Shown here: positions 38,282 through 48,072 of the stretch, in pieces | How the letters are laid out: each line of letters begins with the position of its first letter | Position numbering within the stretch: position 1 is the stretch's first letter | Assembly: GCA_030621845.1 (NCBI GenBank) | Contig: JAUXHA010000004.1 | Coordinates: 1 to 64,000 of the forward strand | Direction of reading: 5' to 3' | DNA: 64,000 nt | Source of the DNA: Spongiibacteraceae bacterium | GTDB taxonomy: Bacteria; Pseudomonadota; Gammaproteobacteria; Pseudomonadales; Dasaniaceae | Made by a program: the position numbers and the translations under genes | Notes under the pieces: model-generated | The model's input: only the letters and a program-made list of their open reading frames with translations | Told to the model about the DNA's origin: nothing | Database searches by the model: none

Positions 38282-38575
38282 TCAAGCAATGCCATCTTTT
38301 TTCAGTGCCCGCTTCAATAAAAAAGCCATCAACAAGGAAATTACTGCCAACCAGAACAGTGCCGGCTCATAGGGCATCATGCCTCGCATCCAGGCCATTC
38401 CGCGCAGGAAATTACAGTTGCCGCCCATGGAATAAATACAGTTCACCGAACCCATCAAACTCTCGCCAGTCTGCTTGGCAAGGAAGGAATACATCAACCC
38501 CCACCAGGCCAGTGAAATAATGCTAATCAGGACTCCGATCGTCATAAATATGTTTGCCAACTTTTTAGTTTTCAT
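38282..38575 (-). CDS. small two-span membrane protein
   Basis: This 97-residue protein has two predicted membrane segments (about 5-27 and 68-84) flanking a loop with CIYSMGGNC, a Cys pair that could be oxidised outside. It starts at 38575, where AAGGAGG precedes the ATG by 8 bases; the longer reading from 38596 has no such site. It sits between the GMC dehydrogenase and ThuA in one co-directional run. No family is recognised. A role as membrane anchor or electron-transfer partner for the GMC/small-subunit dehydrogenase is possible, but it has no CxxCH haem motif. Confidence 0.65.
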   Translation of the reverse strand: MKTKKLANIFMTIGVLISIISLAWWGLMYSFLAKQTGESLMGSVNCIYSMGGNCNFLRGMAWMRGMMPYEPALFWLAVISLLMAFLLKRALKKDGIA

Positions 38576-38616
38576 CGTACATACCTCCTTAGACAATAGG
38601 ATAAGAGCAAGAGTAC

Positions 38617-40314
38617 TTAAACCCGCCCTTCCCGTAATTGCTTGACCGCATAATCCGCTGCACGTGCGGTCAATGCCATATAGGTTATCGATGGATTAAC
38701 ACAGGATGATGAAGTCATCGCTGAGCCATCGGTGACAAAGAGATTGGGGATATCGTGGGCCTGATTCCAGGCATTGAGCACCGACTCAGCTGGGTCATGC
38801 CCCATACGCGCCGTACCCATTTCGTGGATGGCGTCCCCCGGCCCCCCGTCGGAAATGAAACTGGTAATATTGGTGACGCCCATACCTTTGAGCATTTCCT
38901 CGCCTTGCATAGCAATATCCTTGCGCATCTTATGCTCATTATCGCGAAAGCGAGCATCAAACCGTACCTGCGGGATACCGTAACGGTCTTTCTTCGTATC
39001 ATCCAGCATCATACGGTTATTGGCATTGGGCAATTGCTCACCAAAGCCGCCGGCAAAGGCGACCCAGGGACCCGGCGCACGCATGGCTGCTTTAAAGCGC
39101 GCACCGAAACCCGGCACCTGGCCGGAAAACATTTTCCAGTCCATACGCATGGCCGCGGTCTGGTAACCATAACCGCGGATAAAATCCCGGCCTTCATCCT
39201 GGCCGTTGAGATTCCTGAAACGGGGGATATAACAACCGCTAGGGCGATGGCCATAGGGATATTTGTCCATAAAGCCAGGAACGATGCCAAAGGCACCAGT
39301 GCCGTGGGTGTGATCCATCAGATAGCGACCCACAGCCCCGCTGCGATTGGCCAGACCATTGGGGAATGCCTCGGAGCGTGAGTTCAACAAAATTTGGGCA
39401 CTAGCAACCGTGGAGGCGCAGAGGAACACCAGTTTAGCAGTATAGGTGGTTTTCTCCATAGTTTGGGCATCGATCACCCGCACGCCGCTAATGCGTTTTA
39501 GTTCGGGGTCATAATCCAGTCCCTCCACCACGCTGTCAGCCCGGATAGTTAGGTTGCCAGTTTTTTTCGCTGCAGGCAGGGTTGAACTTAAACTGCTGAA
39601 GTAGGCGCCCGCCGAACAACCTCGATGGCAGGGGCCACAGTAATGGCAGGCACCGCGGCCATTCTTTGGCTCGGTCTGGACCGCACAACGACCAATGGTT
39701 AAGGTTCTATCGGGGTGAGACTTCGCCAGTCGTTTTTTCATTTCCCTCTCTACTACATTCATTTCCATCGGCTTCTGGAATTCACCATCGGGTAAATGTG
39801 GCAACCCCAACTTTTCACCACTGACGCCAGCAAATTCCTCGACATAGGAATACCAGGGAGCAATATCCTTGTAGCGAATCGGCCAGTCGATACCATGACC
39901 GTCTTTTTTATTGGCCTCGAAGTCCAGGTCGCTCCAGCGATACACCTGCCTGCCCCAGATGATGGAACGACCACCTAGTACGTCCGCACGTTTCCACTCA
40001 AAAGGCTTTTCCTTATCGTAGACATAGGGATTTTTTTTATCGTTATTAAAAAAATGTCGGCTAGTCTCGTCAAAAGCGTAAACATCACTCTGGATCGGAT
40101 ACTCTTCCTTATATAACTCGCGAAGTGGCTTACCACCGTAGGGGATTTCCCAAGAGGGCTTGTGCTCACCGGTATAATCCTTGCCATGTTCGATAGGGCG
40201 ACCACGTTCCAGCACCAGCACCTTCAGGCCTTTTTCACTTAACTCTTTAGCTGCCCAACCACCGGAAATACCGGAGCCCACAACGATGGCATCAAACTGT
40301 TCACTTGTTTTCAT
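38617..40314 (-). CDS. GMC-family FAD oxidoreductase (sugar/glycoside dehydrogenase type)
   Basis: This 565-residue enzyme has the FAD-binding motif VVGSGISGGWAAKEL at its N-terminus, the GGRSIIWG GMC signature, and the active-site pair His498 (HEMGTARMG) and Asn540 (VNPSITYMAL). Four cysteines (223, 226, 229, 233) form a C-x2-C-x2-C-x3-C cluster, which suggests an iron-sulfur relay as in FAD-dependent sugar dehydrogenases. Such enzymes oxidise a sugar hydroxyl, including C3 of glycosides, and pass electrons to a membrane chain. It follows the small-subunit gene by 26 bases, with AGAGG 7 bases before its ATG. No cytochrome subunit lies in the window. Confidence 0.85.
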   Translation of the reverse strand: MKTSEQFDAIVVGSGISGGWAAKELSEKGLKVLVLERGRPIEHGKDYTGEHKPSWEIPYGGKPLRELYKEEYPIQSDVYAFDETSRHFFNNDKKNPYVYDKEKPFEWKRADVLGGRSIIWGRQVYRWSDLDFEANKKDGHGIDWPIRYKDIAPWYSYVEEFAGVSGEKLGLPHLPDGEFQKPMEMNVVEREMKKRLAKSHPDRTLTIGRCAVQTEPKNGRGACHYCGPCHRGCSAGAYFSSLSSTLPAAKKTGNLTIRADSVVEGLDYDPELKRISGVRVIDAQTMEKTTYTAKLVFLCASTVASAQILLNSRSEAFPNGLANRSGAVGRYLMDHTHGTGAFGIVPGFMDKYPYGHRPSGCYIPRFRNLNGQDEGRDFIRGYGYQTAAMRMDWKMFSGQVPGFGARFKAAMRAPGPWVAFAGGFGEQLPNANNRMMLDDTKKDRYGIPQVRFDARFRDNEHKMRKDIAMQGEEMLKGMGVTNITSFISDGGPGDAIHEMGTARMGHDPAESVLNAWNQAHDIPNLFVTDGSAMTSSSCVNPSITYMALTARAADYAVKQLREGRV

Positions 40315-40340
40315 ACTGCAACCTCTTGCCAGTTGTTACG

Positions 40341-40931
40341 TCAATAGGACCACTGTTTGCCAATTTCGGAATAGTCAAAATCACCGTCATACTGCATGGG
40401 CATCGGGTTATAGCTCAACTCTTCGGTGGCACCTTTTTCCGAGGTGTAATAACCCAGTACAGTTAATTCTTTTAACTTGGTAAAGAAAGGCTTCTGTTCA
40501 TCTTCTTCCCGGCTCATAAACTGCGCAGCTTCGCCTTTATATTCCAGGCTGTCTTTCTCTGCCTGCTCCAGCGCCGCGGTCTGTTCCGTCCCGGAACAAT
40601 CGACAAAGCCCTTGCCGAACTGTTGCTGGCAATATTGATCCAGCGACACCAAGCCTTGCAAAAAAATCGCTCGCTCAGTATCGGTATACCAATCCGCTGC
40701 CATCATTTCGATAAAATTGGGCACCCCGGCATCAATTGCCCCGGGGGTATCAGTACGAGGAATAATTAACTCCGCGGCGATTTTCACTATTCCTTTGCCA
40801 TTGCTGTCGAATACTTGTCGAGTAGCAATACGACTCGAATTGACCCCGGCCAGTACCGCGGATGTTAATGAACTTGATAAGCTGCCACCTAACAATATGG
40901 CAGTGCGTTTGATTAATTCTCTACGATTCAT
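40341..40931 (-). CDS. gluconate 2-dehydrogenase subunit 3-family protein
   Basis: This 196-residue small subunit carries a twin-arginine signal (NRRELIKR, hydrophobic stretch ending at about residue 29) and the DTPGAIDAGVPNFIEMMAADWY signature region of the gluconate 2-dehydrogenase subunit 3 family. These proteins export and support a GMC flavoprotein subunit, which lacks a signal of its own and is carried across by Tat. That fits the GMC gene immediately downstream. A GGAGG ribosome site sits 8 bases before the ATG. The pair would form a periplasmic membrane-associated dehydrogenase. Confidence 0.85.
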   Translation of the reverse strand: MNRRELIKRTAILLGGSLSSSLTSAVLAGVNSSRIATRQVFDSNGKGIVKIAAELIIPRTDTPGAIDAGVPNFIEMMAADWYTDTERAIFLQGLVSLDQYCQQQFGKGFVDCSGTEQTAALEQAEKDSLEYKGEAAQFMSREEDEQKPFFTKLKELTVLGYYTSEKGATEELSYNPMPMQYDGDFDYSEIGKQWSY

Positions 40932-40984
40932 CTTTAGTTCCTCCCGGTCATGACATTACCGCCAAAACCACTTAGTAAAACCCC

Positions 40985-42463
40985 TTAACGAATAGACTCT
41001 TCCGGCAGTTCCGCCTTGATACCCTGGTCGATTGGCATTTGGTCTGGTGTGGCCCCGCTGTTTATTAGTAGCGCCGTCAAATTAGCACGCATGATATTTA
41101 ACTGCCCGGCGTGCTGTTTGTCATCCACCAGATTAGTCAGCTCCAGCGGATCGTTTACCACATTGTAAAGTTCTTCCTTGTGGCGCAATGGCCCACCATC
41201 GCCGTGAGGATACTGCATATATTTCCAATCCCCGGTACGAATACCACGTACATTAGGGGTATAGGGAAATTCCTTTTCGTAGTTGTATTCATAGAGCCAA
41301 CTGTCGCGCCACTGGTCGCTAGCGCCGCTGGCGATGCCAACCCAGGACAGCCCCTGGGCGCCGGGTAATTCACCGGCTCCGGTTAACTCCATTAAGCTTG
41401 GTGCCAGGTCCAGGCTCAGCACCTGTTGCTCAACCACCGTACCCGCCTTGAAACGACCGGGGTAGCGAACCACCATCGGCACTCGCACACTGGCTTCATG
41501 CATGGTGCGCTTGTCGATCATGCCGTGTTCACCGATCAAAAAACCGTTATCGGAACTAAACACGATAATAGTGTTGTCAAGCACAGCAAGTTTTTTCAAC
41601 TCGGTATAAATTCGGCCAACACTATCATCCACTGAATTAATAGTAGCTGTGTAATGGCGGGCAAAGCGTTCAAAATCACTTATTGCTTCGGGACGGGTAT
41701 CCGGATAATTTTTACGAAAGCCATACAGCGGGCCATAGATTCCGTGCCAGGTTGGCAAACGCTCTTTCACCCAATCGGGTTTACCCTCTAACTGAAACGC
41801 GCTGTCGGGATAAGGCACAGCCACGTTGTCATAGAGATGTTCGTATTTCGGCTCTGGAATAAACGGCCCATGCGGAGCTTTGTGTCCTAACACCAGAGCA
41901 AAGGGTTTATTGGGATCACGCTGCGCCAGCCAGTCAATCGCCATATCAGTCACCACATGGCTGTAATAACCGGCGATAGTTTTACGCTCGCCATCGACAT
42001 TAAATGTAGTGTCATAGTACTTACCCTGCCCCTTATGACTCACCCAGTAATCGTAACCCGGGCGCCGTGAGTCATCGGCCTCACCCATATGCCATTTGCC
42101 GATATAAGCCGTCTGGTAACCCGCCCTCTGCAAAGCCATGGGAAAACTTTCTAATGCCCTCGGGTAATCGGTGAAATTATCGCGCACACCATGGGTATGG
42201 GCATAGGTTCCGGAAAGAAATGAGGCCCGACTCGGTGAACATAGCGACGAGGTCACAAACATATTATTGAAGCGCACACCTTCTTCGGCCAAACGATCAA
42301 TGTTCGGCGTTTCTATTCCGAGGAAAGATTGCTGGTGATAACCCACTGCATCCCCACGCTGGTCATCAGTGAGAATAAACAGCACATTGGGTCGCTCAGT
42401 GAGTTTCCCAAACGTCATACTGCTTAACAGCGATAGCATAGTTGCCAGCAAAATAGTCTTCAT
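40985..42463 (-). CDS. secreted type I sulfatase (Cys-type)
   Basis: This 492-residue sulfatase has a signal peptide (about 1-19), the calcium-binding LTDDQRGDAVG near residue 31 and the formylglycine site CSPSR with Cys75. Later the KAPHGPF and DNGFLIGEHGM segments add further active-site residues. The start at 42463 is supported by AGGAG 8 bases upstream; a longer reading from 42505 is less likely. It would act in the periplasm or outside, removing sulfate esters from a glycan or glycoside. It follows glucokinase by 34 bases in the same direction. No formylglycine-generating enzyme or anSME is encoded in the window. Confidence 0.9.
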   Translation of the reverse strand: MKTILLATMLSLLSSMTFGKLTERPNVLFILTDDQRGDAVGYHQQSFLGIETPNIDRLAEEGVRFNNMFVTSSLCSPSRASFLSGTYAHTHGVRDNFTDYPRALESFPMALQRAGYQTAYIGKWHMGEADDSRRPGYDYWVSHKGQGKYYDTTFNVDGERKTIAGYYSHVVTDMAIDWLAQRDPNKPFALVLGHKAPHGPFIPEPKYEHLYDNVAVPYPDSAFQLEGKPDWVKERLPTWHGIYGPLYGFRKNYPDTRPEAISDFERFARHYTATINSVDDSVGRIYTELKKLAVLDNTIIVFSSDNGFLIGEHGMIDKRTMHEASVRVPMVVRYPGRFKAGTVVEQQVLSLDLAPSLMELTGAGELPGAQGLSWVGIASGASDQWRDSWLYEYNYEKEFPYTPNVRGIRTGDWKYMQYPHGDGGPLRHKEELYNVVNDPLELTNLVDDKQHAGQLNIMRANLTALLINSGATPDQMPIDQGIKAELPEESIR

Positions 42464-42497
42464 CGTTCTCTCTCCTGCGCAACCTCGTTTAATAAGC

Positions 42498-43460
42498 CTA
42501 TGCATTATTTTTTAAAGCCTGTACACAACCGCTCAATCCCGGGTAAGGCGCCTGCACAATCGCCAGTGGGATTTTTTCGCAGTAGGCGGAGAAGCGTCCC
42601 TTCAATTCGAAACGCCGCCGAAAGTTTTCCTCGTCGAGAAATTTCACAAAAAAGTTTTCTTCACTAAGGAATTTTTTAATATGCTCGAGCATTCCCCCCG
42701 AGAGATAGACGCCACCTTCTGCCCCCATCATCAGAGCGACTTCACCGGCCACCGAGGCAAGAATTGAAAAGAAATCAAACATCGCCTGACAGCAGCAGCT
42801 GTCGCCAGCCAGCGCCCCTGCCGTCACTTGTTCCGGCGACATTTCACCTGGCTCGCCCTCGAGACAGCTATTAGCCCAGTACAAATTGGACAAGCCCATA
42901 CCGGATAACAGCCGCTCAACAGAAACCCTGTCAAAGCGTCGCCACAATACCTCCAGCAAAGCTACTTCCCGTTCATCAATCGGCGCGAAAGCTAAATGCC
43001 CCGCTTCGGAAGGCAGCGGTTGGCCCCCGGGCATCAACGCCGATACACCCAGACCAGTACCAGGACCCAGCACCGCCTTGACCTTTTTCCCCTCGGGTCG
43101 CGGAGAGCCAATCCAGTGAAAGTCCTCTTCCTTGAAGGCATCCAGCGCCAGTACCTGGGCGCTAAAGTCATTGATGATCTGCAAGGGAATTCCCAGGCTT
43201 TGTTGCAAGGAAGAGCAACTGAACTGCCAGTGGTTATTAGGCAAATCAATCCAGTCCGATTCAACCGGTCCTGCCACCGCCGCACACACACCCTGCACCT
43301 GGCTCAGCGCCTCCGCCTCAATGTAGGCCTTAAAGGCCTGCTCAACCGTGGCGAAATCCGAACAGTGAAATACCCCAATAGCTTCCAGCTCACCGCTGTC
43401 GATGTCCACCTGGGCGAAACGGGCATGGGTGCCACCAATGTCGGCTACAAGATGCATCAT
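42498..43460 (-). CDS. glk: glucokinase (Glk family)
   Basis: This protein of about 320 residues begins with HLVADIGGTHARFAQVD, the phosphate-1 loop of the bacterial glucokinase family, and later shows AGPVESDWIDLPNNHW, INDFSAQVLAL with the catalytic aspartate, and GPGTGLGVS. It phosphorylates cytoplasmic glucose to glucose 6-phosphate with ATP. The ATG at 43460 overlaps the MFS stop codon (TGATG), so the kinase is coupled to the sugar transporter. Its place in this locus implies that free glucose, or a close analogue, is an end product of the pathway. Confidence 0.88.
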   Translation of the reverse strand: MMHLVADIGGTHARFAQVDIDSGELEAIGVFHCSDFATVEQAFKAYIEAEALSQVQGVCAAVAGPVESDWIDLPNNHWQFSCSSLQQSLGIPLQIINDFSAQVLALDAFKEEDFHWIGSPRPEGKKVKAVLGPGTGLGVSALMPGGQPLPSEAGHLAFAPIDEREVALLEVLWRRFDRVSVERLLSGMGLSNLYWANSCLEGEPGEMSPEQVTAGALAGDSCCCQAMFDFFSILASVAGEVALMMGAEGGVYLSGGMLEHIKKFLSEENFFVKFLDEENFRRRFELKGRFSAYCEKIPLAIVQAPYPGLSGCVQALKNNA

Positions 43461-44764
43461 CAAGCCCCGTCAGTAATCGGGGATGACTTGCGCGATCGAT
43501 CGACTAGCCAGATCAGGCCAAACACCGGCAATAATATTAACGGTGCCATAGCCACCGACTGGAAAGACTCTATCGAAGCGTAACGCAGCACGCTTGTCAT
43601 CGCCTCAGGCGGGAGCGCGGCCAACTGCTCAACACCGCCGGCCGCTTCAACCTTGGCCGCATCAAAAATAGCGCCCATTTTCGGCAACACAAACTGAATC
43701 GACATGCCGCCAGCAAATCCCATTAAACCCATCGCCAATGCGCCGCCTCGTGGAAAGCGCTCGGCGACAATGGCCAACATGGTCGGCCACATATAACAAA
43801 CACCAATACCCCATACCGTCGCCGTAGCAAAGGCACTCGCTGGCGAACTGGCAATACTTAAACCGTAGAGACCAAGGGCAGCAGCCACACAACTGAAAAA
43901 CATTAAACCCACCGGTGACAGTTTCTCGGCAATCGGACCGGCAAAGTGACGCATCACAAACATCAGCGCACTGACATAAACCAGCAATAAAATACCCTGC
44001 ATGCCCACCATATTTGACAAGGAGATATTGACCCACTGGCCGGGTGCCAATTCCGCCGCAGCGGTTAAATACATACACAGCCAGAACACCCAAAACATCG
44101 GACGCTTTAACAATTCAGCAAACATCTCGCCATAACTAACGCCGGAGGCGACCCGCTCGGTGACGGGAAACACCGAAGTCGCCACCAGCCAAGCCATGAT
44201 CAGGGCGGGGATCAATAACACCAGTACATTCAACTGCCAGGCCAGCCCCAGCGAGGTAATCGCCACACCAATCAAACCACCAACCACAATACCCGCGGGC
44301 CACCAGGCATGCAGGACATTCAGGCGATGGGTTTTTTGTTCCGGGTACAGTGCGGCAATCATCGGGTTGGAGGCCGCTTCCACGGCACCCCAACCCAGAC
44401 CGGTTAACAGCAAACTCAATAGTACAACCCGCTCCACGAGAACACTTACCGGTATCAGGGATGCCGCCAGCAAGCCGAGAGAACCAGCAATATAAGCACA
44501 GGCTGAAAATAATAAAATTTTCTTCATCCCGACCAGGTCCACCAGAACACTGCCGAACAACAGCGTCAGGGCAAAACCGGTAAAGGTTATTCCCAGCGCT
44601 TCACCCACCATAGCGGCGGAATTGGCCAGGTCGATCTCATTGTAAATATCAGTCTGTAAATCCGGCGCGATAGTGGCACGCACTGCAAAACCCAGACCAA
44701 TCATAAAAATCGACAAATTACCGACATAGTACAAACGTTTGCGATCCAGTCCTGCTGTGTTCAT
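43460..44764 (-). CDS. MFS sugar transporter
   Basis: This 434-residue protein has twelve likely membrane segments and the two-half layout of the major facilitator superfamily, with an intracellular loop after the second helix (SVLVDLVGMKKILL). It resembles FucP/GlcP-type sugar:proton or sodium symporters in overall layout, though I cannot point to a diagnostic substrate motif. Coupling to glucokinase (overlapping stop and start) and a 13-base gap to the TIM-barrel gene support uptake of a monosaccharide released in the periplasm. Confidence 0.8.
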   Translation of the reverse strand: MNTAGLDRKRLYYVGNLSIFMIGLGFAVRATIAPDLQTDIYNEIDLANSAAMVGEALGITFTGFALTLLFGSVLVDLVGMKKILLFSACAYIAGSLGLLAASLIPVSVLVERVVLLSLLLTGLGWGAVEAASNPMIAALYPEQKTHRLNVLHAWWPAGIVVGGLIGVAITSLGLAWQLNVLVLLIPALIMAWLVATSVFPVTERVASGVSYGEMFAELLKRPMFWVFWLCMYLTAAAELAPGQWVNISLSNMVGMQGILLLVYVSALMFVMRHFAGPIAEKLSPVGLMFFSCVAAALGLYGLSIASSPASAFATATVWGIGVCYMWPTMLAIVAERFPRGGALAMGLMGFAGGMSIQFVLPKMGAIFDAAKVEAAGGVEQLAALPPEAMTSVLRYASIESFQSVAMAPLILLPVFGLIWLVDRSRKSSPITDGA

Positions 44765-44776
44765 AGCGACCTCTCT

Positions 44777-45838
44777 TTATTCCAAACCGAGGATACGGCG
44801 ATTACTTGCCTCATCCACCCCGGTGCCAGCAAAGTCATCAAAGGCTCTGTCAGTGGTGCGAATAATGTGCTGCTCAATAAACGCCGCGCCCTCGGCGGCG
44901 CCATCTTCCGGATGCTTTAAACAGCACTCCCACTCCAGTACCACCCAACCTGCATAAGCGTATTTGGCAAACTGGCTGAAGATGGCACTGAAATCGACCT
45001 GACCGTCACCCAGTGAGCGGAAACGGCCAGGCCGATCTACCCAGTCCTGATAGCCTCCGTAGACGCCGGACTTACCATTAGGCCTGAACTCCGCATCCTT
45101 AACGTGAAACATCTTGATGCGCTCATGATAGAAATCGATGAACTGCACATAATCCAGCTGCTGTAATAAAAAGTGACTGGGGTCGTAGAGAATATGACAG
45201 CGTGGATGATTGCCAGTGGCCTCCAGAAAACGTTCGAAGCTGACGCCGTCATGCAGGTCCTCACCGGGATGAATTTCGTAACAGAGATCTACACCTGCTT
45301 CATCATAGGCATTGAGAATCGGTAACCAGCGATCGGCCAGCTCGGCAAAACCGGCTTCCACCAACCCCTCCGGGCGCTGGGGCCAGGGGTACATAGTGTG
45401 CCAGAGCAAGGCACCGGAAAAAGTCGCATGGGCATCGAGCCCCATATTCTGGCTGGCTTTGGCTGCCAGCAGTAATTGCTGCACTGCCCATTCCTGGCGC
45501 GCCCTGGGCTTGCCCCTCAAGGCAGCGGGAGCAAAGGTATCGAACTGCTCGTCATAGGCGGGATGTACCGCCACTAACTGGCCCTGAAGATGGGTGGACA
45601 ACTCACTAATTTCCACACCGTATTCGGCGCACTGCCCTGTTAATTCATCACAGTAGCTCTTACTCTCGGCGGCTTTTTCCAGGTCAATTAAAGCGGACTC
45701 CCAGCTCGGCAGCTGCACGCCTTTGTAGCCCAGGTCACCAGCCCACTGTGCGATAGCAGGTAGAGAATTAAATGGCGCCTGATCGCTGGCAAACTGGGCC
45801 AGGAATATCCCCGGCCCTTTCATTTTTGATGCTTTCAT
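44777..45838 (-). CDS. sugar phosphate isomerase/epimerase-family TIM-barrel protein
   Basis: This protein of about 353 residues has the xylose-isomerase-like TIM barrel with a complete set of metal ligands: CYEIHPGEDLHDG, LYDPSHF, FHVKDAEF and VVLEWEC carry the expected Glu, Asp, His and Glu. Relatives include sugar epimerases and enzymes that cleave 3-keto-glycosides. It pairs with the Gfo/Idh dehydrogenase just upstream (35-base gap), a combination known from C- and O-glycoside deglycosylation systems. Start at 45838 is chosen because the longer frame begins inside the neighbouring gene and shows no family-like sequence. Confidence 0.8.
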   Translation of the reverse strand: MKASKMKGPGIFLAQFASDQAPFNSLPAIAQWAGDLGYKGVQLPSWESALIDLEKAAESKSYCDELTGQCAEYGVEISELSTHLQGQLVAVHPAYDEQFDTFAPAALRGKPRARQEWAVQQLLLAAKASQNMGLDAHATFSGALLWHTMYPWPQRPEGLVEAGFAELADRWLPILNAYDEAGVDLCYEIHPGEDLHDGVSFERFLEATGNHPRCHILYDPSHFLLQQLDYVQFIDFYHERIKMFHVKDAEFRPNGKSGVYGGYQDWVDRPGRFRSLGDGQVDFSAIFSQFAKYAYAGWVVLEWECCLKHPEDGAAEGAAFIEQHIIRTTDRAFDDFAGTGVDEASNRRILGLE

Positions 45839-45872
45839 TTTTAATCCATTTTTTTCAAGATAAAACTCTTTC

Positions 45873-47039
45873 TCAGTGTTCGGCAAAGCGATGCCATTTC
45901 TGATCACTGGCACTGGCGCTAACCGCCAATTCAATAAAGGTCATGCCACGCACAGCCTCATCTATTCCCGGGCAATCGCTTGACGCTTCGGGGTTGCGAA
46001 TAGTCCCGGCAAAAGCCCGATAAATATTAGCGAAGGCTTCCAGGTAACCTTCCGGATGCCCCATCGGGATACGGGTATTGGCCGCCGCCATCTCGCCCAG
46101 GTAAGTGCCACCGGTGCGCAGTACTTCGGTGGGACGATCAGGCCACTTCAAGCACAGCGTGTTGGGTTCCTGCTGACACCATTCCAGCCCGCCCTTTTCG
46201 CCATAGACTTTAATCGTTAGAGCATTTTCTTCGCCGCTGCAAACCTGGCTGGCGGTAAGTACGCCCCTGGCCTGATTATTGAAACGTAATAAAATGGAGC
46301 CGTCATCATCCAGCGACCTGCCAGGCACCAATGAAGATAAGTCAGCGCAAAGTTCATCAATCTGTAAACCACTAATGTATTCGGCAAGGTTAGCGGCATG
46401 GACACCGATATCCCCGATACAACCACTGACCCCGGCGGTTTTTGGATCCAGTCGCCACTGAGCTTGCTTGTTAGACTCGTCCTGCTGGCGATCTGCCAGC
46501 CAGCCCTGGGTATATTCCACCAGCACCTTGCGGATTTCACCCAATTCCCCGGCCTGGATACGCTGGCGAGCTTCCTTCACCAGGGGATAACCGGTATAGG
46601 TATAAGTCAATCCATAGCACAAGCCAGAACCTTCCAGCAATGTGCGAAGTTGCAGCACTTCATCGAGGTTCAGGGTCGCCGGTTTATCGGACAAGATATG
46701 GAAGCCTGCCTCGATGGCAGCGCGGGCAATAGGAAAGTGATAGTCATTGGGCGTCACAATCACCACAAACTGCATCCGCTGGCTCGCCGGTAGCGCCGCC
46801 TCCCTGGTCATCATCGTCAGATAATCGGGGTAAATACGTTGCTCATTGAGCATCAATGCGCGTCCTGAGCGCAGGGAGCGTTTGGGATCGCTGCTGAAAG
46901 CACCACAAACCAGTTCAATTTCACCGTCCAGTGCCGCAGCCATACGATGAACTGCACCAATAAAAGCGCCCTCACCACCACCAACCATTCCCATCCTGAG
47001 TTTTTCCGCCCGGGGTTTATTTCCCTTGAGTGTATCCAT
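45873..47039 (-). CDS. Gfo/Idh/MocA-family oxidoreductase
   Basis: This protein of about 388 residues has an N-terminal Rossmann domain with [13 protein letters not shown], the VTPNDYHFP and SDKPATLN loops (Lys of the DKP motif probably catalytic) and the C-terminal domain with [13 protein letters not shown]. Such enzymes oxidise or reduce sugar hydroxyls, often at C3, using NAD(P). ATG at 47039, with AAGGA 8 bases upstream, is preferred to ATG at 47045. It starts 10 bases after the LacI gene and is followed by the TIM-barrel gene. It is likely to supply or consume a 3-keto sugar in the pathway. Confidence 0.88.
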   Translation of the reverse strand: MDTLKGNKPRAEKLRMGMVGGGEGAFIGAVHRMAAALDGEIELVCGAFSSDPKRSLRSGRALMLNEQRIYPDYLTMMTREAALPASQRMQFVVIVTPNDYHFPIARAAIEAGFHILSDKPATLNLDEVLQLRTLLEGSGLCYGLTYTYTGYPLVKEARQRIQAGELGEIRKVLVEYTQGWLADRQQDESNKQAQWRLDPKTAGVSGCIGDIGVHAANLAEYISGLQIDELCADLSSLVPGRSLDDDGSILLRFNNQARGVLTASQVCSGEENALTIKVYGEKGGLEWCQQEPNTLCLKWPDRPTEVLRTGGTYLGEMAAANTRIPMGHPEGYLEAFANIYRAFAGTIRNPEASSDCPGIDEAVRGMTFIELAVSASASDQKWHRFAEH

Positions 47040-47049
47040 TGTCATTTCC

Positions 47050-48072
47050 TTATTCTCCGGCGACCAGTGCCGCCGTCGACTGTCGTAGCACTAATTCATG
47101 GGGTAGCATTTCCCTGGCATTAGGAACATGGCGCTCATGCAATAAATCCAGCATCCGCTGCATCGCCACTTCCCCAATACGATTGCGGGGTTGTCGCACC
47201 GTAGTCAGGGGTGGATCACAATAGGCAGAGAACTTAATATCATCAAAACCCATCAAGGAAATATCACCCGGCACTGACAAACCCCTGGCCTTGATGCACT
47301 GCAGGGCACCAATCGCCATGGCGTCATTGGCGCAAAACACCGCTGTAGGTAAAGGGTCTTCGCTATTGAGTATTGCCGTCATCGCCTCGCGCCCCGCATC
47401 GAGACTAAAGTCACCGTTAAACACCAGTGAACGGGTATTACTAACCCCGACAGCCTTCATTGCCTGTCGATAACCCTTAATACGGTCAAGGCACAGGGGC
47501 GAATTCTCAGGCCCATTAATATAGGCAATACGCCGGTGTCCCAACGCTATTAAATAATCAACTGCTTCGCGAGCGGCGTTAAGATTGTCGATACACACTG
47601 TTGGCACCGGGATCATCCCGTCGTATTCACAAACCATAACAAAAGGTGGCCACTTGGGATCAATGCTCTTGCGGCCCGCCCGGTACTTAAACGGAATGGT
47701 TTTCCCCAATGAAATTATGCCATCGGCCTGGCGCTGTGCAACCAGTTCACCGTACTCCAGGGCACGCTCGGGTTTGTTTTGCATGTCCACCAATAAAATG
47801 CGGTAACCATTATCATGGGCCACGGACTCAATACTCTGAATGATATTGGAAAAAAAACTGTTGGTAATATCCGGTACCAGCACCACCACGGTATTAGTGC
47901 GACGGCGGCGGAAATTCCGCGCCAGCGTATTGGCCACATAACCACTCTGCTCCACCGCCTGCATCACTTTATTACGCGTAGTCTCGGCGACCTTATCCGG
48001 CTTCGACAGGGTACGCGATACGGTGGCGGTGGACACACCGGCCAGTCGCGCTACATCCTTAATTGATGTCAC
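47050..48072 (-). CDS. LacI-family transcriptional regulator
   Basis: This 340-residue repressor has the N-terminal helix-turn-helix and hinge (SIKDVARLAGVSTATVSRTL, then SGYVANTLARNF), followed by a periplasmic-binding-protein-like sensor domain for a sugar or sugar derivative. It starts with GTG that overlaps the stop codon of the upstream sulfatase gene (GTGA), so it is made with the catabolic enzymes. The two TGTAAACGTTTACA-type palindromes in front of the TonB receptor gene at 53551-53586 are its most likely operators, which makes it the local repressor of the block. Confidence 0.9.
   Translation of the reverse strand: MTSIKDVARLAGVSTATVSRTLSKPDKVAETTRNKVMQAVEQSGYVANTLARNFRRRRTNTVVVLVPDITNSFFSNIIQSIESVAHDNGYRILLVDMQNKPERALEYGELVAQRQADGIISLGKTIPFKYRAGRKSIDPKWPPFVMVCEYDGMIPVPTVCIDNLNAAREAVDYLIALGHRRIAYINGPENSPLCLDRIKGYRQAMKAVGVSNTRSLVFNGDFSLDAGREAMTAILNSEDPLPTAVFCANDAMAIGALQCIKARGLSVPGDISLMGFDDIKFSAYCDPPLTTVRQPRNRIGEVAMQRMLDLLHERHVPNAREMLPHELVLRQSTAALVAGE

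Noticed and set aside
38755-39381. A 208-codon plus-strand open frame
   Set aside because: It is a shadow of the GMC oxidoreductase gene, which has FAD and active-site motifs over this stretch.
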